Source: Cadophora sp. MPI-SDFR-AT-0126
Taxonomy: Eukaryota > Ascomycota > Leotiomycetes > Helotiales > Ploettnerulaceae
DNA: 64,000 bases
Direction of reading: 5' to 3'
Assembly (NCBI GenBank): GCA_020747065.1
Contig: JAGMVK010000009.1
Location: forward strand, 1,302,001 to 1,366,000
Shown here piece by piece: positions 51,076 through 62,218 of the stretch (position 1 is its first letter; the number at the start of each line of letters is the position of its first letter). The notes under the pieces were generated by a model. The model worked only from the letters and a program-made list of their open reading frames with translations, made no database searches and was not told the origin of the DNA. The position numbers and the translations under genes were made by a program.

Positions 51076-52324
51076 CTAAAGGCCGGGTGTTATCGCTAGT
51101 CTTTGGCCGCTTACTTTCCCCGCCTTGAGCAGATTCCATGCCTCTTGCACCTTGTCCAGGCCACCGAGAATTTGGACGGGCACTGGCTGCAGCCGCCCAG
51201 ATGCGAGCTCAGTTTCCAAGAAATCCCACCACACCCACGTGGTAAAGTCCCGTGTCTTGGGGTCAAGGTAGACATCCATGATCGCCACAAAGTTTCCTTG
51301 AACTCCTGGGGGGAGCTCCACACCCGGCCGCAAGCCCATTGTCGACAGAAATGAACCCCCTCCGTGCGCAGCCAAGACAGCTCCCAACACAGGCTGATCC
51401 TGGGCAGCGTCAGCAGCTGCTAAGACGGCTTCGAAAGGTCCTAGATCTATAAGCTCTTGCGTTACTGTCGGTGATGTCCTATCGACAAAGTGCGCAGCAC
51501 CGAAGGACTTCACAAGCTGCGCATTCTTAGAAGACGCAACGCCCACCACTGTGTAACCTGCTCTAGCAGCCAAATAGGTTGCATAGGCACCGAAAGAAGA
51601 AGAAGCCCCCCAGATAAGCACCTTCTTGTTCTTGTTCTCGGGATTGGGATGTTCTGCTGGTTTCTCAAGGTGCAGGTGTATAAAAAGTGCACTAGCAGGA
51701 TAGGCCAGGCTGGAGATGGACACCGCAGCTTCGAAGGACACTTCTCCGATCTGCAAGGCCATATTGTCAGCAGACAGTTGGTTACATCGCGAGACTCAAG
51801 CTGGAGATCTCGTCCCCTTACCTTCGCTGTCATCTCTTGCGTGGTAACCGCATATTTCTGGTATGCTCCAAATCGGGGATCATTGCGGATACTTCCAGCG
51901 CTGTTGGTGACAATGCAATCGCCCTTCTTGAAGCGGCTGACCTCCGTGCCAACTTTGACGACCACGCCAGAAAATGATACTGCACTCGGCTTAGCATCCA
52001 TATTCTATAGCGGAGGCCACTCTACTGGAAACGGATACTAACTTCCAATGATAGTGGGGTAATTCAGCTGATACGGGAGTGTTCCCTCTTGGATCTTGTA
52101 TTCTGCTGGCTGGGCAGCGACCACTTTGACCTGTCATCATGTCGGTTGTCAGAAACTCTGCGCAGAGAGGTGAATGCGAGCACAAATGAACCGGCTTTCT
52201 TGTTCACATTCCTTACCTCGATGAGAAGTTCCCCTGGGCCGGGTTCTGGAATGTCGGCCGGACCGATTTCGACCTGCTTCCCTACGCCTGGTAGCCATGC
52301 CGCTTTGTTCTGATACTCCGCCAT
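51076..52324 (-). CDS. Medium-chain dehydrogenase/reductase (enoyl-reductase or CipB-like)
   Basis: Four exons on the minus strand: 52324-52217, 52130-52043, about 52001-51822 and 51750-51076. The protein starts MAEYQNKAAWLPG with a GroES-like domain (GPGELLIE; VGTEVSRFKKGD) and continues with a Rossmann domain (WGASSSFGAYATYLA, then FGAAHFVDRTSPTV). The C-terminus QRLAITPGL is usual. Such proteins are NADPH-dependent oxidoreductases that lack catalytic zinc and reduce enoyl or quinone-like substrates, including trans-acting enoyl reductases of polyketide clusters. Introns 1 and 3 are canonical and in phase. The exon 2 to exon 3 join (around 52043-52001) is not: the phase left by exon 2 does not fit any AG in the right frame, and the GxDxAG motif expected there is missing. 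It may be a small lesion or an unusual splice. Confidence 0.75.
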
Positions 52325-52410
52325 CGAGATGTTGAGAAAGAAGTGATTAGAGACTGTCAAAGGTGTTGAGTGTGGGTTGCTTTGTTTGTGCATTGTGAGG
52401 TGGCAGAGTC

Positions 52411-52418
52411 TTTATATA
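52411..52418 (-). promoter_or_regulatory. TATA box of the dehydrogenase at 51076-52324
   Basis: TATATAAA on the minus strand, 87 to 94 bp upstream of the ATG, in an otherwise G- and C-containing promoter. Confidence 0.5.
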
Positions 52419-52424
52419 CCCCAT

Positions 52425-53418
52425 TTGAAGGCATGATGACGCACTATTCGTACAATGCATGTCTGGTGCTTCCGCAATCAGCTTTGTAATACTACCTACC
52501 GGCTTAGCAATTGGGAGAGGCGGCTGAGCAATCGCGAGAACGCGCGCGAGCGAGCGGGAGCCGGTAGTTGTTAAAATTGTAACATGATGTTTAGTAATTA
52601 TTAGGGCAAGGTGCCGGCGCCAAGGTAGCATGAGTTGTTGATGCTGTACATTAGTGGAGTTAGCTTGTCGAGCCGATGTGATCACCAATTCCTAACGCCG
52701 TTTGCTGTACCAACTTTGCTTTCTGAGATCTGTCGGGCAGGCGGTGTTTGGCGGAACAATTTGAATGTATTAAAGATACGTGGTAAGTTAAATGAATTGA
52801 TTGGATTAAGGATATGTGGCTTAAGTCCCTCCCTTCCCCTATTCCGGCCACCCGCTTCGTTCCACTAACCACCATTTACCGCTAATAACTCTACAACGGC
52901 TCCACCTCTATGATCTTCTAACAACTACAGATTACATAAATACTATAAATCTATATGTATAATTTCCAATCAAAAGCTAATATTTATGCCTTTCAAGTTC
53001 TGCAGCCTTAGTATTCGCACCCTAAAATTTAAACTACTTCAAACCTCCCTCTATTTCCGCTCCTTCAGCCATATAACTATCTATTCGCATCTCCATATAA
53101 CTACCCGAACATAAAATCCTTCCCATTAAATAACTCCTCAAATATCTTTCTCAAAGCATTACCAACACCCTAGAAGCACAATACCAAAATAAATCCAAAG
53201 CCTAAGATCCTTATCCTTCGCAGATTCTGTTGGGAATACTGCACAATTAGGAAATTACAGTCGTAATAGAGTAGCTCTTCCGCTACCAATATATCTTAAT
53301 GATTGGTGATCTGACCCGTGACCTGCTTTGATAACAAATGGCAGACATCGCGACACTTTTTTCCTGCTCATGGGTAAATACACTCGGAAAATGGGTTTCC
53401 TCTTCCCAAGAAACAAAG
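52425..53418. other. Intergenic
   Basis: Normal composition, becoming AT-richer after 52,870. Small frames on both strands show nothing recognisable. 53255-53515 has overlapping frames that may include a lost 5' exon of the ankyrin fragment. Confidence 0.4.
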
Positions 53419-53421
53419 TAA

Positions 53422-54154
53422 TTTTCCAAGAAACACCGAATTGTTTCTTCCCTGATCCACGTCTCGCCCTCAACCACACAGAAATCAACGCGGCTGTCAT
53501 TTTCTCGTTCCACAATTAATCAGAATCATGAGCTTCCCCCCGAAGACGAGGAAGTCTTCCTTCCACTTCATATAGCAGTGTCTAATAAAGATATCATCGG
53601 GCTCAAAGCACTACTCGACCAATCTCAAGACTCGAACAATTCGCGCGACCCTTGGAATCACAGACCTCTTCAGATTGCCGTTCAGCAGAATGACCTCCCT
53701 GCGGTTCAACTCCTGCTCTCTTGTGGCGCAGACTCAGACCTTCCAGTCCCAGATGACTACTCTGAACTGATTGACGGGACAAGTTCACTCAGCCTAGCGG
53801 CGACTTGCGGTCATGTCAAAGTTTTCCAATTGTTGGTACAAAGTTTAGGTCGTCTGACCTCGAAATCACTTTACATGGCAGCTGAGTCTGGGAGGTTGGA
53901 ACGTAATGAATTTATACTCTCATGGTTCGCGAAGAAAGAAGGAACCGTGCTCGATAGAGTCGCAAAAAAAGAGGCAATTGGGGAGGAGCTGCGAATCGCA
54001 GCGGCTGGGTGGAAGTGACATCCTTGATGTCATACTTCGTGATCTCCAAATTGAGACAAGATTTCTAGACAAAGCCTTGTTGTGGTCAATAGGCGATGAA
54101 GACGAGCTCGATGACTTCCATGTCATTAACTCAGCATTCTTTACTCGATCTTAA
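53422..54154 (+). pseudogene. Ankyrin-repeat protein fragment with a frameshift
   Basis: A frame open from 53422 but without ATG before the first ankyrin repeat contains LPLHIAVSNKDIIGLKALLDQ, then RPLQIAVQQNDLPAVQLLLSCGAD and SLSLAATCGHVKVFQLL, i.e. three repeats of the usual TPLHxAxxxGxxxxVxxLL type. It hits a stop at 54016-54018. Shifting one base at about 54015 continues coherently (DILDVILRDLQIETRFLDKALL) to the stop at 54152-54154. The missing start codon and the shift suggest a broken gene, or an upstream exon plus a one-base sequence error. Ankyrin repeats bind other proteins; the partner is unknown. The end overlaps the convergent gene below by 14 bp. Confidence 0.6.
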
Positions 54155-55355
54155 TCGTCAGCTTGCCGAAGTGCTTCTGGTCCCACATATACTGATATGC
54201 CCTGGCAGACAGTCAGTACACAACCTCAATATGCGCTCATACGCAGGGGAAACATACTCCTTCGCCTCCTCGAACGAGAAAACCTTCTCATCCACCACCG
54301 GTTTGATACTATTAGCTTCAATCGCTCTATTCATATCCTCAAACTGCGTCCTGCTTCCAACAAGCAATCCCCTAACCGTGCACAAGTTGCTCAACGCATC
54401 CAAAAAGCCAGGCTGCTCCTTCGAAAGACCTCCCACAAACCCAATAACCGAGATCACACCCTCGATCTTCACCGCCTTCAAACTCTGCGCTATAGTAGCT
54501 GGACCGCCGACCTCGATGACGTGGTTCACGCCCTGCTTCTTAGGAGTGAGGGATACGGCTTTCTCGCCCCATTCCGGCGTGTCTTTGTAGTTGATAACGT
54601 GATCAGCGCCAAGCTTCTTGAGGATCTCTGCCTTTGTAGAGGAGGATGTCGTGGCGATTACAGTTGCCCCTCCGGCTTTTGCGAATTGTAAGGCAAAGAT
54701 CGAGACACCGCCCGTTCCTTGCGTGAGGACGACATCGCCTGGTACAAGTGGCTTGAGCCCATACAACGCATTCCAGGCAGTCAGAGCAGCACAAGAAAGA
54801 GTAGCAGCTTCCAGCCAGTTCAGGGATTCGGGCATCTCAACAAGTCCGGCTTCGTTGAATGTTCCGTATTGACGAAGTGTGCCGTCGAGAGATCCTCCAA
54901 GACCCGTAGTGGCCGATTGTGCGTCTAAAGGTCCTCCGATATGGCCTTGGTTGAAGAGGGTGACGACTTTGGCACCGGGTTGGAATCGCGTTACTTTACC
55001 GCCGACTGCTATGACTTCGCCGGCTCCGTCCGAGCCTGGGACGACGCTTGGCTTTTGTCCGGATGGGTACATTCCTGTATGTATTCATTAGCTGACCCAT
55101 TTCAAGCTTGAGAAATGATTATAAGGAATCGCAAAATACGAGGCTATAAGGCGTTTACAACACATCTGCTGAACACGTACCCTGGGGAATGATCAAATCG
55201 CGGTAATTGAGAGAAATAGCATGGAACTTGACGAGTACCTCATTATTAGAAAGTGCTGGAATTGGGACTTCATTATTGAGATTCAAGCTCTCGAAGCCGT
55301 CCTGGCCTTCGATGGTCCAGGCTTTGGTAGTTTTGGGAATCGTTGCTGAAGACAT
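54141..55355 (-). CDS. Zinc-type alcohol dehydrogenase-like protein (MDR family)
   Basis: Three exons on the minus strand, 55355-55181, 55074-54258 and 54201-54141, give an intact 350-residue protein. Introns are GTACGT...ACAG and GTATGT...CCAG, both in phase. The N-terminal GroES-like domain has LNYRDLIIPQGMYP and PGSDGAGEV. The Rossmann domain has LTQGTGGVSIFALQFAKAGGA, then KKLGADHVINYKDT. The C-terminus ends HFGKLTIKIE, typical of the family. There is no Cys at the usual catalytic-zinc position (Asn-Tyr-Arg-Asp instead), so it is more like quinone oxidoreductase-type NADPH-dependent reductases than a true alcohol dehydrogenase. The substrate is unknown. This is the best-preserved enzyme of the neighbourhood. 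Confidence 0.92.
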
Positions 55356-55457
55356 TGTGAGAGTTAAATGAAGAATGTGTGTTCTAAAGTAGAAGTGCTA
55401 TAACTGATTGAAGTGTGAGAGATATGATGATATTGAGAGAGGTTTTGTATGAAATTC

Positions 55458-55463
55458 TTTATA
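55458..55463 (-). promoter_or_regulatory. TATA box of the dehydrogenase at 54141-55355
   Basis: TATAAA on the minus strand about 105 bp upstream of the ATG, followed by a CT-rich leader. Confidence 0.45.
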
Positions 55464-56038
55464 AATCCAAACACGGAGTAGATGGAAAAGGGTGAAGAAA
55501 GATACCATGTTCTAGCTGTAGCTCGGTGATAACAGATTCCCAAAGAACCTTTACGGCACAGGGAGCAATTCTAGTCCTTTTTTTTGACCTTTTTTAACGG
55601 CGTGATAATTGCACCGCCACCGAATGCAGTTGCCCAAGACGTAGAAATATCTGATTAGTGATTGTTTAATTAGCCCTTTTCCGACCCTAGGGTAGGTCAA
55701 TGGCCCGGAGTAATGAGCACTCAAGAATGGTAACCAGAGTGCTAGGGCGGTGCGAAATTCTAATCGTGAGCTAGCTACATGGCTCTGAGGAAGTACAACA
55801 GTAAAGCAATATGTCTTGGCCACACTGTGAATGGGTGCACCGTACCAGCGGAGAGGCCCGTGATGGCAATAAAGATAGAGGGAAAGCAATAATGAATTAC
55901 TTTTGCAAGTTGGGACATTAGATTATATAGTTTACAAATATGAATGCATGGTCGGCGTTCAAAGGTAAGCCGAGCGTTGAGGGCTATCGCACCCTGCCTC
56001 TCTGATGGAATACCTCTCATCTCACAAACTACAACCTG
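55464..56038. other. Intergenic
   Basis: Overlapping small frames, none convincing. It lies between the promoter of the dehydrogenase and the 3' end of the transporter. Confidence 0.4.
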
Positions 56039-58117
56039 TCATGCTTCGCCGGGTGCGGTGGGCTCATACTTCTCACGTTTCTTGAGTCCCATTCCCGATG
56101 CTGCCAGAAAGGCTAACCCAGAAGCCGCACAGGCAAAGATCTGTCCCAAGTCAGTGTCTTCATCCATTTAAGCCAGAGACAGATAGCTTACGAATGCGTT
56201 CACAATTGCGTCATTGTATGCCTTCAAAACACCAACAAGTTGATCACTTGTGACCGCCTTTCTAATTCCAGTAGCGCCAGTAGCAAAAATCACCGCCGGA
56301 TCAATACCTGGCGCATGCTCCCTCAGCGCGGAACGCAGAGAGCTACTGAAGTCCGTCTCAGTCAGAGCCAAGACCAGAGCTCCACCAAAGAATTGGCAAA
56401 AGACTACCAGTGATGTACCAACAGCCATCTTGGACTGATCGAGAGTTCCTTGCACAGCGTTGATCGGTTACTGATTCACCAGACCTCGACCTATCCCGGC
56501 GAGGATTTGGTAGCCAACCCAGACGCCTGTTGATGAAGTTGGTTTGAAGGTTGTCATAAGACCGGCGCCGATCATCGCGATAGCGTTGCCGATGAGTGCA
56601 TACAAGGTAGGTGTTCCAATCTTTTTGCCTTAGCATATGTCAGTAGAAAACTTGACAGCAAGCAAATCACTAACAAGCACGGTTGGAGAGGCTTACCTAG
56701 AATCCCACTCGCGAAAGTTGCCAGTATCAAGGGTCCCGCTGTAGCCATGAAATACGCCCCGCTCGTAAGAGAGTTGACTCCCAAAATCGTTTGAAACCAT
56801 ACCGGCAAATAGTAGGAAAAAATCAAGAGCGACCCGTACTGAGAGAAAGCAACGAGACAACTTGAGTAGACGACCCGCTGCGTCAAAAGCGAGCACGGTA
56901 TCATTGCTGTACTTCCTCGTCTCTTCTCCCAAAAAAAATGAATACCGGAAGAGTCACTGCAGACCCAACGAAGAGTCCAATGATAGTTGATGAGTTCCAT
57001 GCGTATTTCGATCCACCCCATTGCAGGGCAAGTAAGACCATGACGCATGCTGGCGAGAAAAGTGTAAAGCCGATGGGGTCGAGACGATTGACCGATTCCA
57101 AAAGCGTGGGCTTTTTCTCAAGCTGCTCTCTCCTGTCTGGGATTCGGATGAAAGCAATCATGATCAGCGCAACAGCACCAAGAGGTAAGTTAATGTAGAA
57201 GCCTGTGAAGGAGTCAGTGTGTCTGTGGACGATTGGGGCCAGAGACTAAACTTACACCACCTCCAAGAAACGTTCTCTGTTAACACGCCACCAGCGCCAC
57301 CAATCAAAGGGGCGACAATGCTTCCCGTAAGGGAGAATACAAAAATAAAGGCAATCGTTTCTGTGATACAATATCATATTCAGAAAATCTTGATATTACT
57401 GTATCCGTGAAGAAATGTCGACTTACGTGCACGTTTCGCCGCTGGCAAGGAAGCTCCGATAATGGTCAACCCCCCACTGAAAAGTCCAGATCCTCCAATC
57501 CCAGCTATCGCACGACCTGTTACCAGTGTTGTAGATGTTGGAGCAACTGCACAGATCAAAGAGCCCACCTCGAAAATGAAAACGAAGATGAAGAAAGCAA
57601 TCTATAAGGGATAAGTTAGCTTGCCAAGAAACAGTCGAGAGGCTACCTTTGAGTTGTAAAATTGATAAATTTTGCCAACGATAGGTGAAAATCCACATCT
57701 GAAGAAAGAGCACGAATTAGTTGCAGTTGCCGCACAGAGGATCCGGATGGTGAGTACAATGTGAGCAGGTACGCGCTGCCATACCAACCAATATCTTCAA
57801 TTGTCTTGAAATGAGTTGTGATGACAGGAATCGCCTTGAGAGGAATTAGCATTCGAGGATTTAGTTACTCCGATAGATGGAGATGTTGATTTTGAACTCA
57901 CAGTTACAATAATGTTGACATCCAAGGCATACAGAAAACCGGCCATTGAGATGGCAAACACAAGCATGACGAGCTGATATCCGCTGACGAAGTCGGACTG
58001 ATCCTCAGGATTAATCTCGCCATTGAAATCACTGCTCGAATTGGGGATCGAGTCCTTCCCCTTTTCGAGTTCGTTCTCCTGCAGGGGATTTGTACCGCTC
58101 GTATTGGAACTGTCCAT
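56039..58117 (-). pseudogene. MFS multidrug/toxin efflux-type transporter with two lesions
   Basis: Eight exons on the minus strand can be followed: 58117-57902, 57834-57758, 57698-57647, 57601-57427, 57360-57256, 57202-56697, 56628-56192 and 56140-56039. All joins are canonical and in phase. The protein is a 14-helix major facilitator of the drug:H+ antiporter DHA2 type: ISMAGFLYALDVNIIV in helix 1, GRAIAGIGGSGLFSGG, APLIGGAGG, WRWCFYINLPLGA, and KKREKYEP near the C-terminus. Two changes break it. In exon 6 a run of eight T (A on the plus strand, 56931-56938) throws the frame, where FIFWEKRRG is expected and six or nine would fit. In exon 7, TAA (56470-56468) stands at a Gln codon (VNQ-stop-PINAVQG). 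It could not make a full protein unless both are sequence errors. Confidence 0.85.
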
Positions 58118-58296
58118 TGTCGAAAGATTATAAGAAATACTTGAAAGAAGGGCGACACTATCGATGCAAGGATGGATGAGCGGGCTCAATATCTTCAAAT
58201 GTGCTCTAAATGCTTCACGAGTCGAGGTTCTGAAATTGATACGTGTGAGGGTCTTGGCAGTTGTGTCCGACGGGGACGGAGTGGTTGATCCTGGCT

Positions 58297-58741
58297 TCAC
58301 TCCAGTGGGCTCGGGCTGATTTGTTCTCCCGCCAGGAATACCTCCGTCTCTCTCCTCAGGCCCCGAATTCTCGCGCACGAACAATGCTCGCGAGAAATGG
58401 AAACAGAATTGGATGCACATTGCAAATTGGTCGGGCCTACTGAATCAAGACCAATAATCACGTAGTATGATTCAAGTTCAAATTTGCAAACATCATTACT
58501 GTAAACATACACCATCCTCTGGCAGAGTGTTATGCCAAGTTTCATCATACAAGATATCAAAATCTAAGAACCTCTGAATCGCCCCGGCCTCTCCTTCTCC
58601 CTCTTGGCCACCCAAAGCAGCTCGAATCTCACTAGCCAACAACCGATCAAACCTAAGTCTCACCTGTCTTATCCCCCTGCTAACCTTTAGCCACGGCTTA
58701 TCCTCCCTGAAATGATAAACCGTACTTGCATGTTCCATCAT
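58297..58741 (-). CDS. Small protein of unknown function
   Basis: Two exons on the minus strand, 58741-58513 and 58439-58297, joined over a 73-nt intron (GTGTATG...TTCAG) in phase, give 123 residues. It starts MMEHASTVYHFREDKPW. The first exon is charged and helical (VRLRFDRLLASEIRAALGG), and the second has three Cys. No domain is recognised. The first exon looks like the start of a longer protein, so this may be a truncated gene. It lies 180 bp upstream of the transporter start, on the same strand. Confidence 0.5.
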
Positions 58742-59715
58742 CTATTATGATTAGTTCAAATATTATGATCAGGTACTCCTCTACTTGGGACTTCGTTCCG
58801 AAAGGCTTGTTCGGGCATCCCGCGAAGCGCGGGATGCTTCTCCTGTCCATATGCCTTGAGGAACGAAATGCCGAAAGGTCTTTAGGCCGGCGCCTTCTCC
58901 CCCCACCCCCCTCCCATCTTTTCGGTCAAATGTTCTAGAAGCTCTTGAGCGGGTCATCCGTTACTATGGATTGATTGTCCCTAGAAACATACTCTTAATA
59001 GACGAAAGCGAAATGAACAAACCTTTACCAGGATCACAATCTTCTCGTAGAATTTATTGAACTGATGAATCGTCTATCGTCCTAGGCGTCACTGGGTGAT
59101 CAAGCCCATGTGATAAAGTTGCTCAGAAATGAAGTAACTTATCACGCCGCTCATACCGGTCGCGGCCCAATTTTGCACCCGAATCCATATCAAATTGAAT
59201 TGTAGGGAATTTGGGAAACTCTAAATGTTCGGATGGTGTTCAATTAAGCTCCGACCTGGCCTAGGCATGTTAGTGGCCAAGTTTACCGAAGCTAGCGGAG
59301 ATGATCAGTAATCTCTTTCCTGACCGCTCGCGGCTTTTGGATGTTTCCATGGCGGATCAGGCACTCGTGCCCTTCTGCATCTCAAGCAAGGATGTGTGTG
59401 TGTGGCCCGCAGCTCTTGACTGGATGTCTGGGGGAAATTCTTATGCTAAAAATCTGTTTGTTTCCGGCATCCCACGGACAGACAGTACGGGAACAGGTGC
59501 TTTCCACCCGGCGTCAGGGCTTCGTGCTCCTGTAGCGTAAAGGCCAAGGCCAGGGCTGAAAGTAGTGTACACCAGCCTGGAGGATTTTCTTAGTTTCAGT
59601 TGATAATCAATCATAGAATCCCTATTTCCTGAGCACATTATCAGCTCCAGATAGTCACGACATTATTACCCAATTTTGTTCACATTCAGATCTCCCTCCT
59701 ACTACAGCACTCATC
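58742..59715. other. Intergenic with a nested hairpin
   Basis: This contains the perfect hairpin at 58815-58837 described below and its outer arms at 58792-58799 and 58860-58867. No coding frame is convincing (59301-59540 has no motif). It includes the promoter of the SDR gene, without an evident TATA box. Confidence 0.45.
58792..58867. repeat. Nested inverted repeat (hairpin)
   Basis: The inner arms GCATCCCGCG (58815-58824) and CGCGGGATGC (58828-58837) pair perfectly around a 3-base loop. The outer arms TTCGTTCC (58792-58799) and GGAACGAA (58860-58867) also pair. Its function is unknown: a transposon footprint or a structured element. Confidence 0.65.
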
Positions 59716-60811
59716 ATGCCTGGATTAAAAGGGAGCGTCCTCATCACTGGCGCCAACGGTGGCTTAGGAAGCGCCTTTGTGTCGAACTTCATCAAATCCA
59801 CCTACGGCAGTCGATACCGAGGTCTCTACCTCGTGCGCAACCCTGCTACAGCAGACGACCTCAAGGGTGTTCTGAGATCAGCTCCAGCATCCCATACCTC
59901 AGAAACACTTCCTGCAGACCTCTCCAGCTTGCAAAGCATTCGCAGCATCGCAGCTGACATCAATTCCCGCGTCGCAAATGGAACACTGGAGCCCTTGCGA
60001 GCAGTGGTTCTCAATGCTGCGTTCCAGGAAGCCAATGGGGGGACGATGAAGCCGCAGACATTTACGAAGGATGGATATGAAGCTCACTTCGGAGTGAATT
60101 ACTTGGCAAACTTCCTGTTTGTGCTGTTAATCCTACAAAGCATGGATAAGAACCATGGGAGGATTGTCATGGTTTCAAGCACTGTTCATGATCCGTATGA
60201 CAAGGCAAATGGAACTGTGGGGGCTTGGGGGAAGGAAGAGTATCAAACGGTTCTTGGAGACGTAAACGCCTGGGCCCGGGGTATTGAGTTCACCGATGAT
60301 GGGTTGAAGGCTGGGGCCAGACGGTATGGTGCCAGCAAGACCATGCTCGTTATGTTCATGTAAGCCAAAATCTCATCCATATGGTGCATTGTACTGACAA
60401 AAATATAGGTATGAGCTCCAGCGCCGACTCAATGCCGACCCCGATCTCTCCAACATCTCCATCCTGGCTGTCGACCCTGGTCTCATGGGAGGCACCAAAC
60501 TCACCAGGAATGGTGTCATGATTCTCAAAATCATATCTCAGATCGCGACCCTTTTCCAAGGCATCATAGTCTGGATTAGTCCCAATGGATCTCTGCGGTC
60601 ACCGAAGAAGTCTGCTGGGGACTTACTGCGAGCGGCGTTCGATGAGAAGGAACTGGGAGTGCATCCCAAGGCTGCCTATCTGAATGGGAGCGAGCCGAAA
60701 GTTTCTGGTAAGGAAGCAAGGGATGAGCAGAAGCAGAAGATGCTTTGGGAACAAAGTTTGAAGCTTGCTGGCATTGAGGAGGGGTCTACGATATTGAAGT
60801 CTTGGAATTGA
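59716..60811 (+). CDS. Short-chain dehydrogenase/reductase
   Basis: Two exons, 59716-60359 and 60409-60811, with a 49-nt intron (GTAAGC...ATATAG) in phase, give an intact 348-residue protein. The cofactor motif TGANGGLG is at residues 11-18, ADLSS follows near 69, VLNAAF (the NNAG position) near 97, the catalytic Ser in MVSSTVHD near 155, and YGASK near 207. It resembles the retinol-dehydrogenase or WW-domain-oxidoreductase-like SDRs of fungi, NAD(P)H-dependent oxidation or reduction of small hydroxy or keto compounds. The C-terminal part after the catalytic Tyr is longer than in the smallest SDRs, which is normal for that subgroup. The substrate cannot be read from the sequence. Confidence 0.93.
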
Positions 60812-62140
60812 GTGGTGTTGAACCAGTCGTTCGGCGCACGTTAATCTCATCTATTTCTATTTGTGGTCAGGGACGAGCTTGTATATGTTCAGTTCAGTAG
60901 TGTACTTGTAATATTTGCTTATTTTACCTTCCTAACTAAGTTCCCTCCTCCACAGTAGTGCCAAAACACTTGATCTACAAGCTTTTGCTGTCGTGGATTA
61001 CAACGCCGTACCGTCAAAGTAGGCATCTCAAGTGTTGGACGCTTCGCGGGAGGTTGGACACTGCGTTCACTTCCTCTGACCCTCATCTGTGTATGAGAAG
61101 GTTCACGTTGTGAACTCAATACAGTCTCACGCAACTCTATCTGGTGAGTATAGCAACCAAGAGAGTTTTCATTCAGCATCGCCGTAGCTTGACTTAGAGG
61201 CGATGATCATCTCTTTCAATATTATTTCTCGAAGAGCAAGATATTTCTTCGTCCAGTGGAAATCTGGACAAAGTTATGGCACAAGAACCCCAAGCTCAAG
61301 TGCAAATAAGCTTTCGGGCATTACTATCATACTTCCATACCAATTCCTTGGTGTTGACCTAGCCAAATGCCAGAAGTACTCGTGTCCTAAGCCTCTTAAG
61401 GCCTGCTGTTTATTCGGCTTTGGGTGCCCCGATTAAACCCTATGGGGGATTCATGCAACAGGACCCTTGTTCAGAAACCTTAAATATCTTCGACTCCAAA
61501 CCAGGTTCCCGTTGATGACCCTGAATTACGCACTACTGTAGAGAGGTTTTGGGCTCCTTTGCACCCAAATCTAGGAAATACACCCTCTTACTCCTGCTCA
61601 GGCTTTTCAATTGATCCTCCTATGTATCGTTTATACAGTCGTCTGAGCTAGTAAGCCCTGCTGAATTCCTTCATTTCATTTGCTGGAGGCTGGAAATGAA
61701 CAGACCTTTATCTGTCTTCAGCCAAACACCGATGATTGAATTACAGTTTAGAAGCCCACGGTTTAACGCAGGAAATGATAGTATCAAAGCTTCAGTTCTT
61801 CGTTTTCCAGCCGAGTCAAGCTAAGCTACTTTCAAATCTTAGTTTTGGGGCATACCGGAACATCACTATTCCTTGGCTGAGCCACTGATCGGGGCGGGCA
61901 TTCACCCGAGACCCTTTGCCCCAGAAAGAAACCGGATATCGTCGAGTAAGTAACTAAACTCTCATTAACACCCCTATCTCACTTAGTCTCCATCTGACAT
62001 GCTAGCACTTACAAATCCTGGTCGAACCTGGTCACAACAACAATGCATCATCGACCGAAATGCGATTGCTAATCGGACGGAGGCAACGGAAATTGCTTCT
62101 CAATGGCGTCTGAGCAAGGAATATTCAAGTCAAGGTGAGG
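60812..62140. other. Intergenic
   Basis: 1.3 kb without a convincing gene. A minus-strand frame at 61179-60919 is Arg-rich without a domain. The right end is the promoter of the crotonase-fold gene. Confidence 0.4.
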
Positions 62141-62146
62141 TATATA
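62141..62146 (+). promoter_or_regulatory. TATA box of the crotonase-fold gene
   Basis: TATATA about 75 bp upstream of the chosen ATG at 62219. It also argues against the earlier in-frame ATG near 62135, which would lie in front of it. Confidence 0.45.
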
Positions 62147-62218
62147 GTTGAGATCTTTTCTCGTTTCTCCATCAAACCAACGGATCATCGTCAAGCTCTG
62201 GCAATCCCACAATCTACC

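Noticed and set aside
60919..61179. 86-codon minus-strand frame
   Set aside because: Arg- and Gln-rich with no domain or signal. It lies just downstream of the SDR gene and is probably chance.
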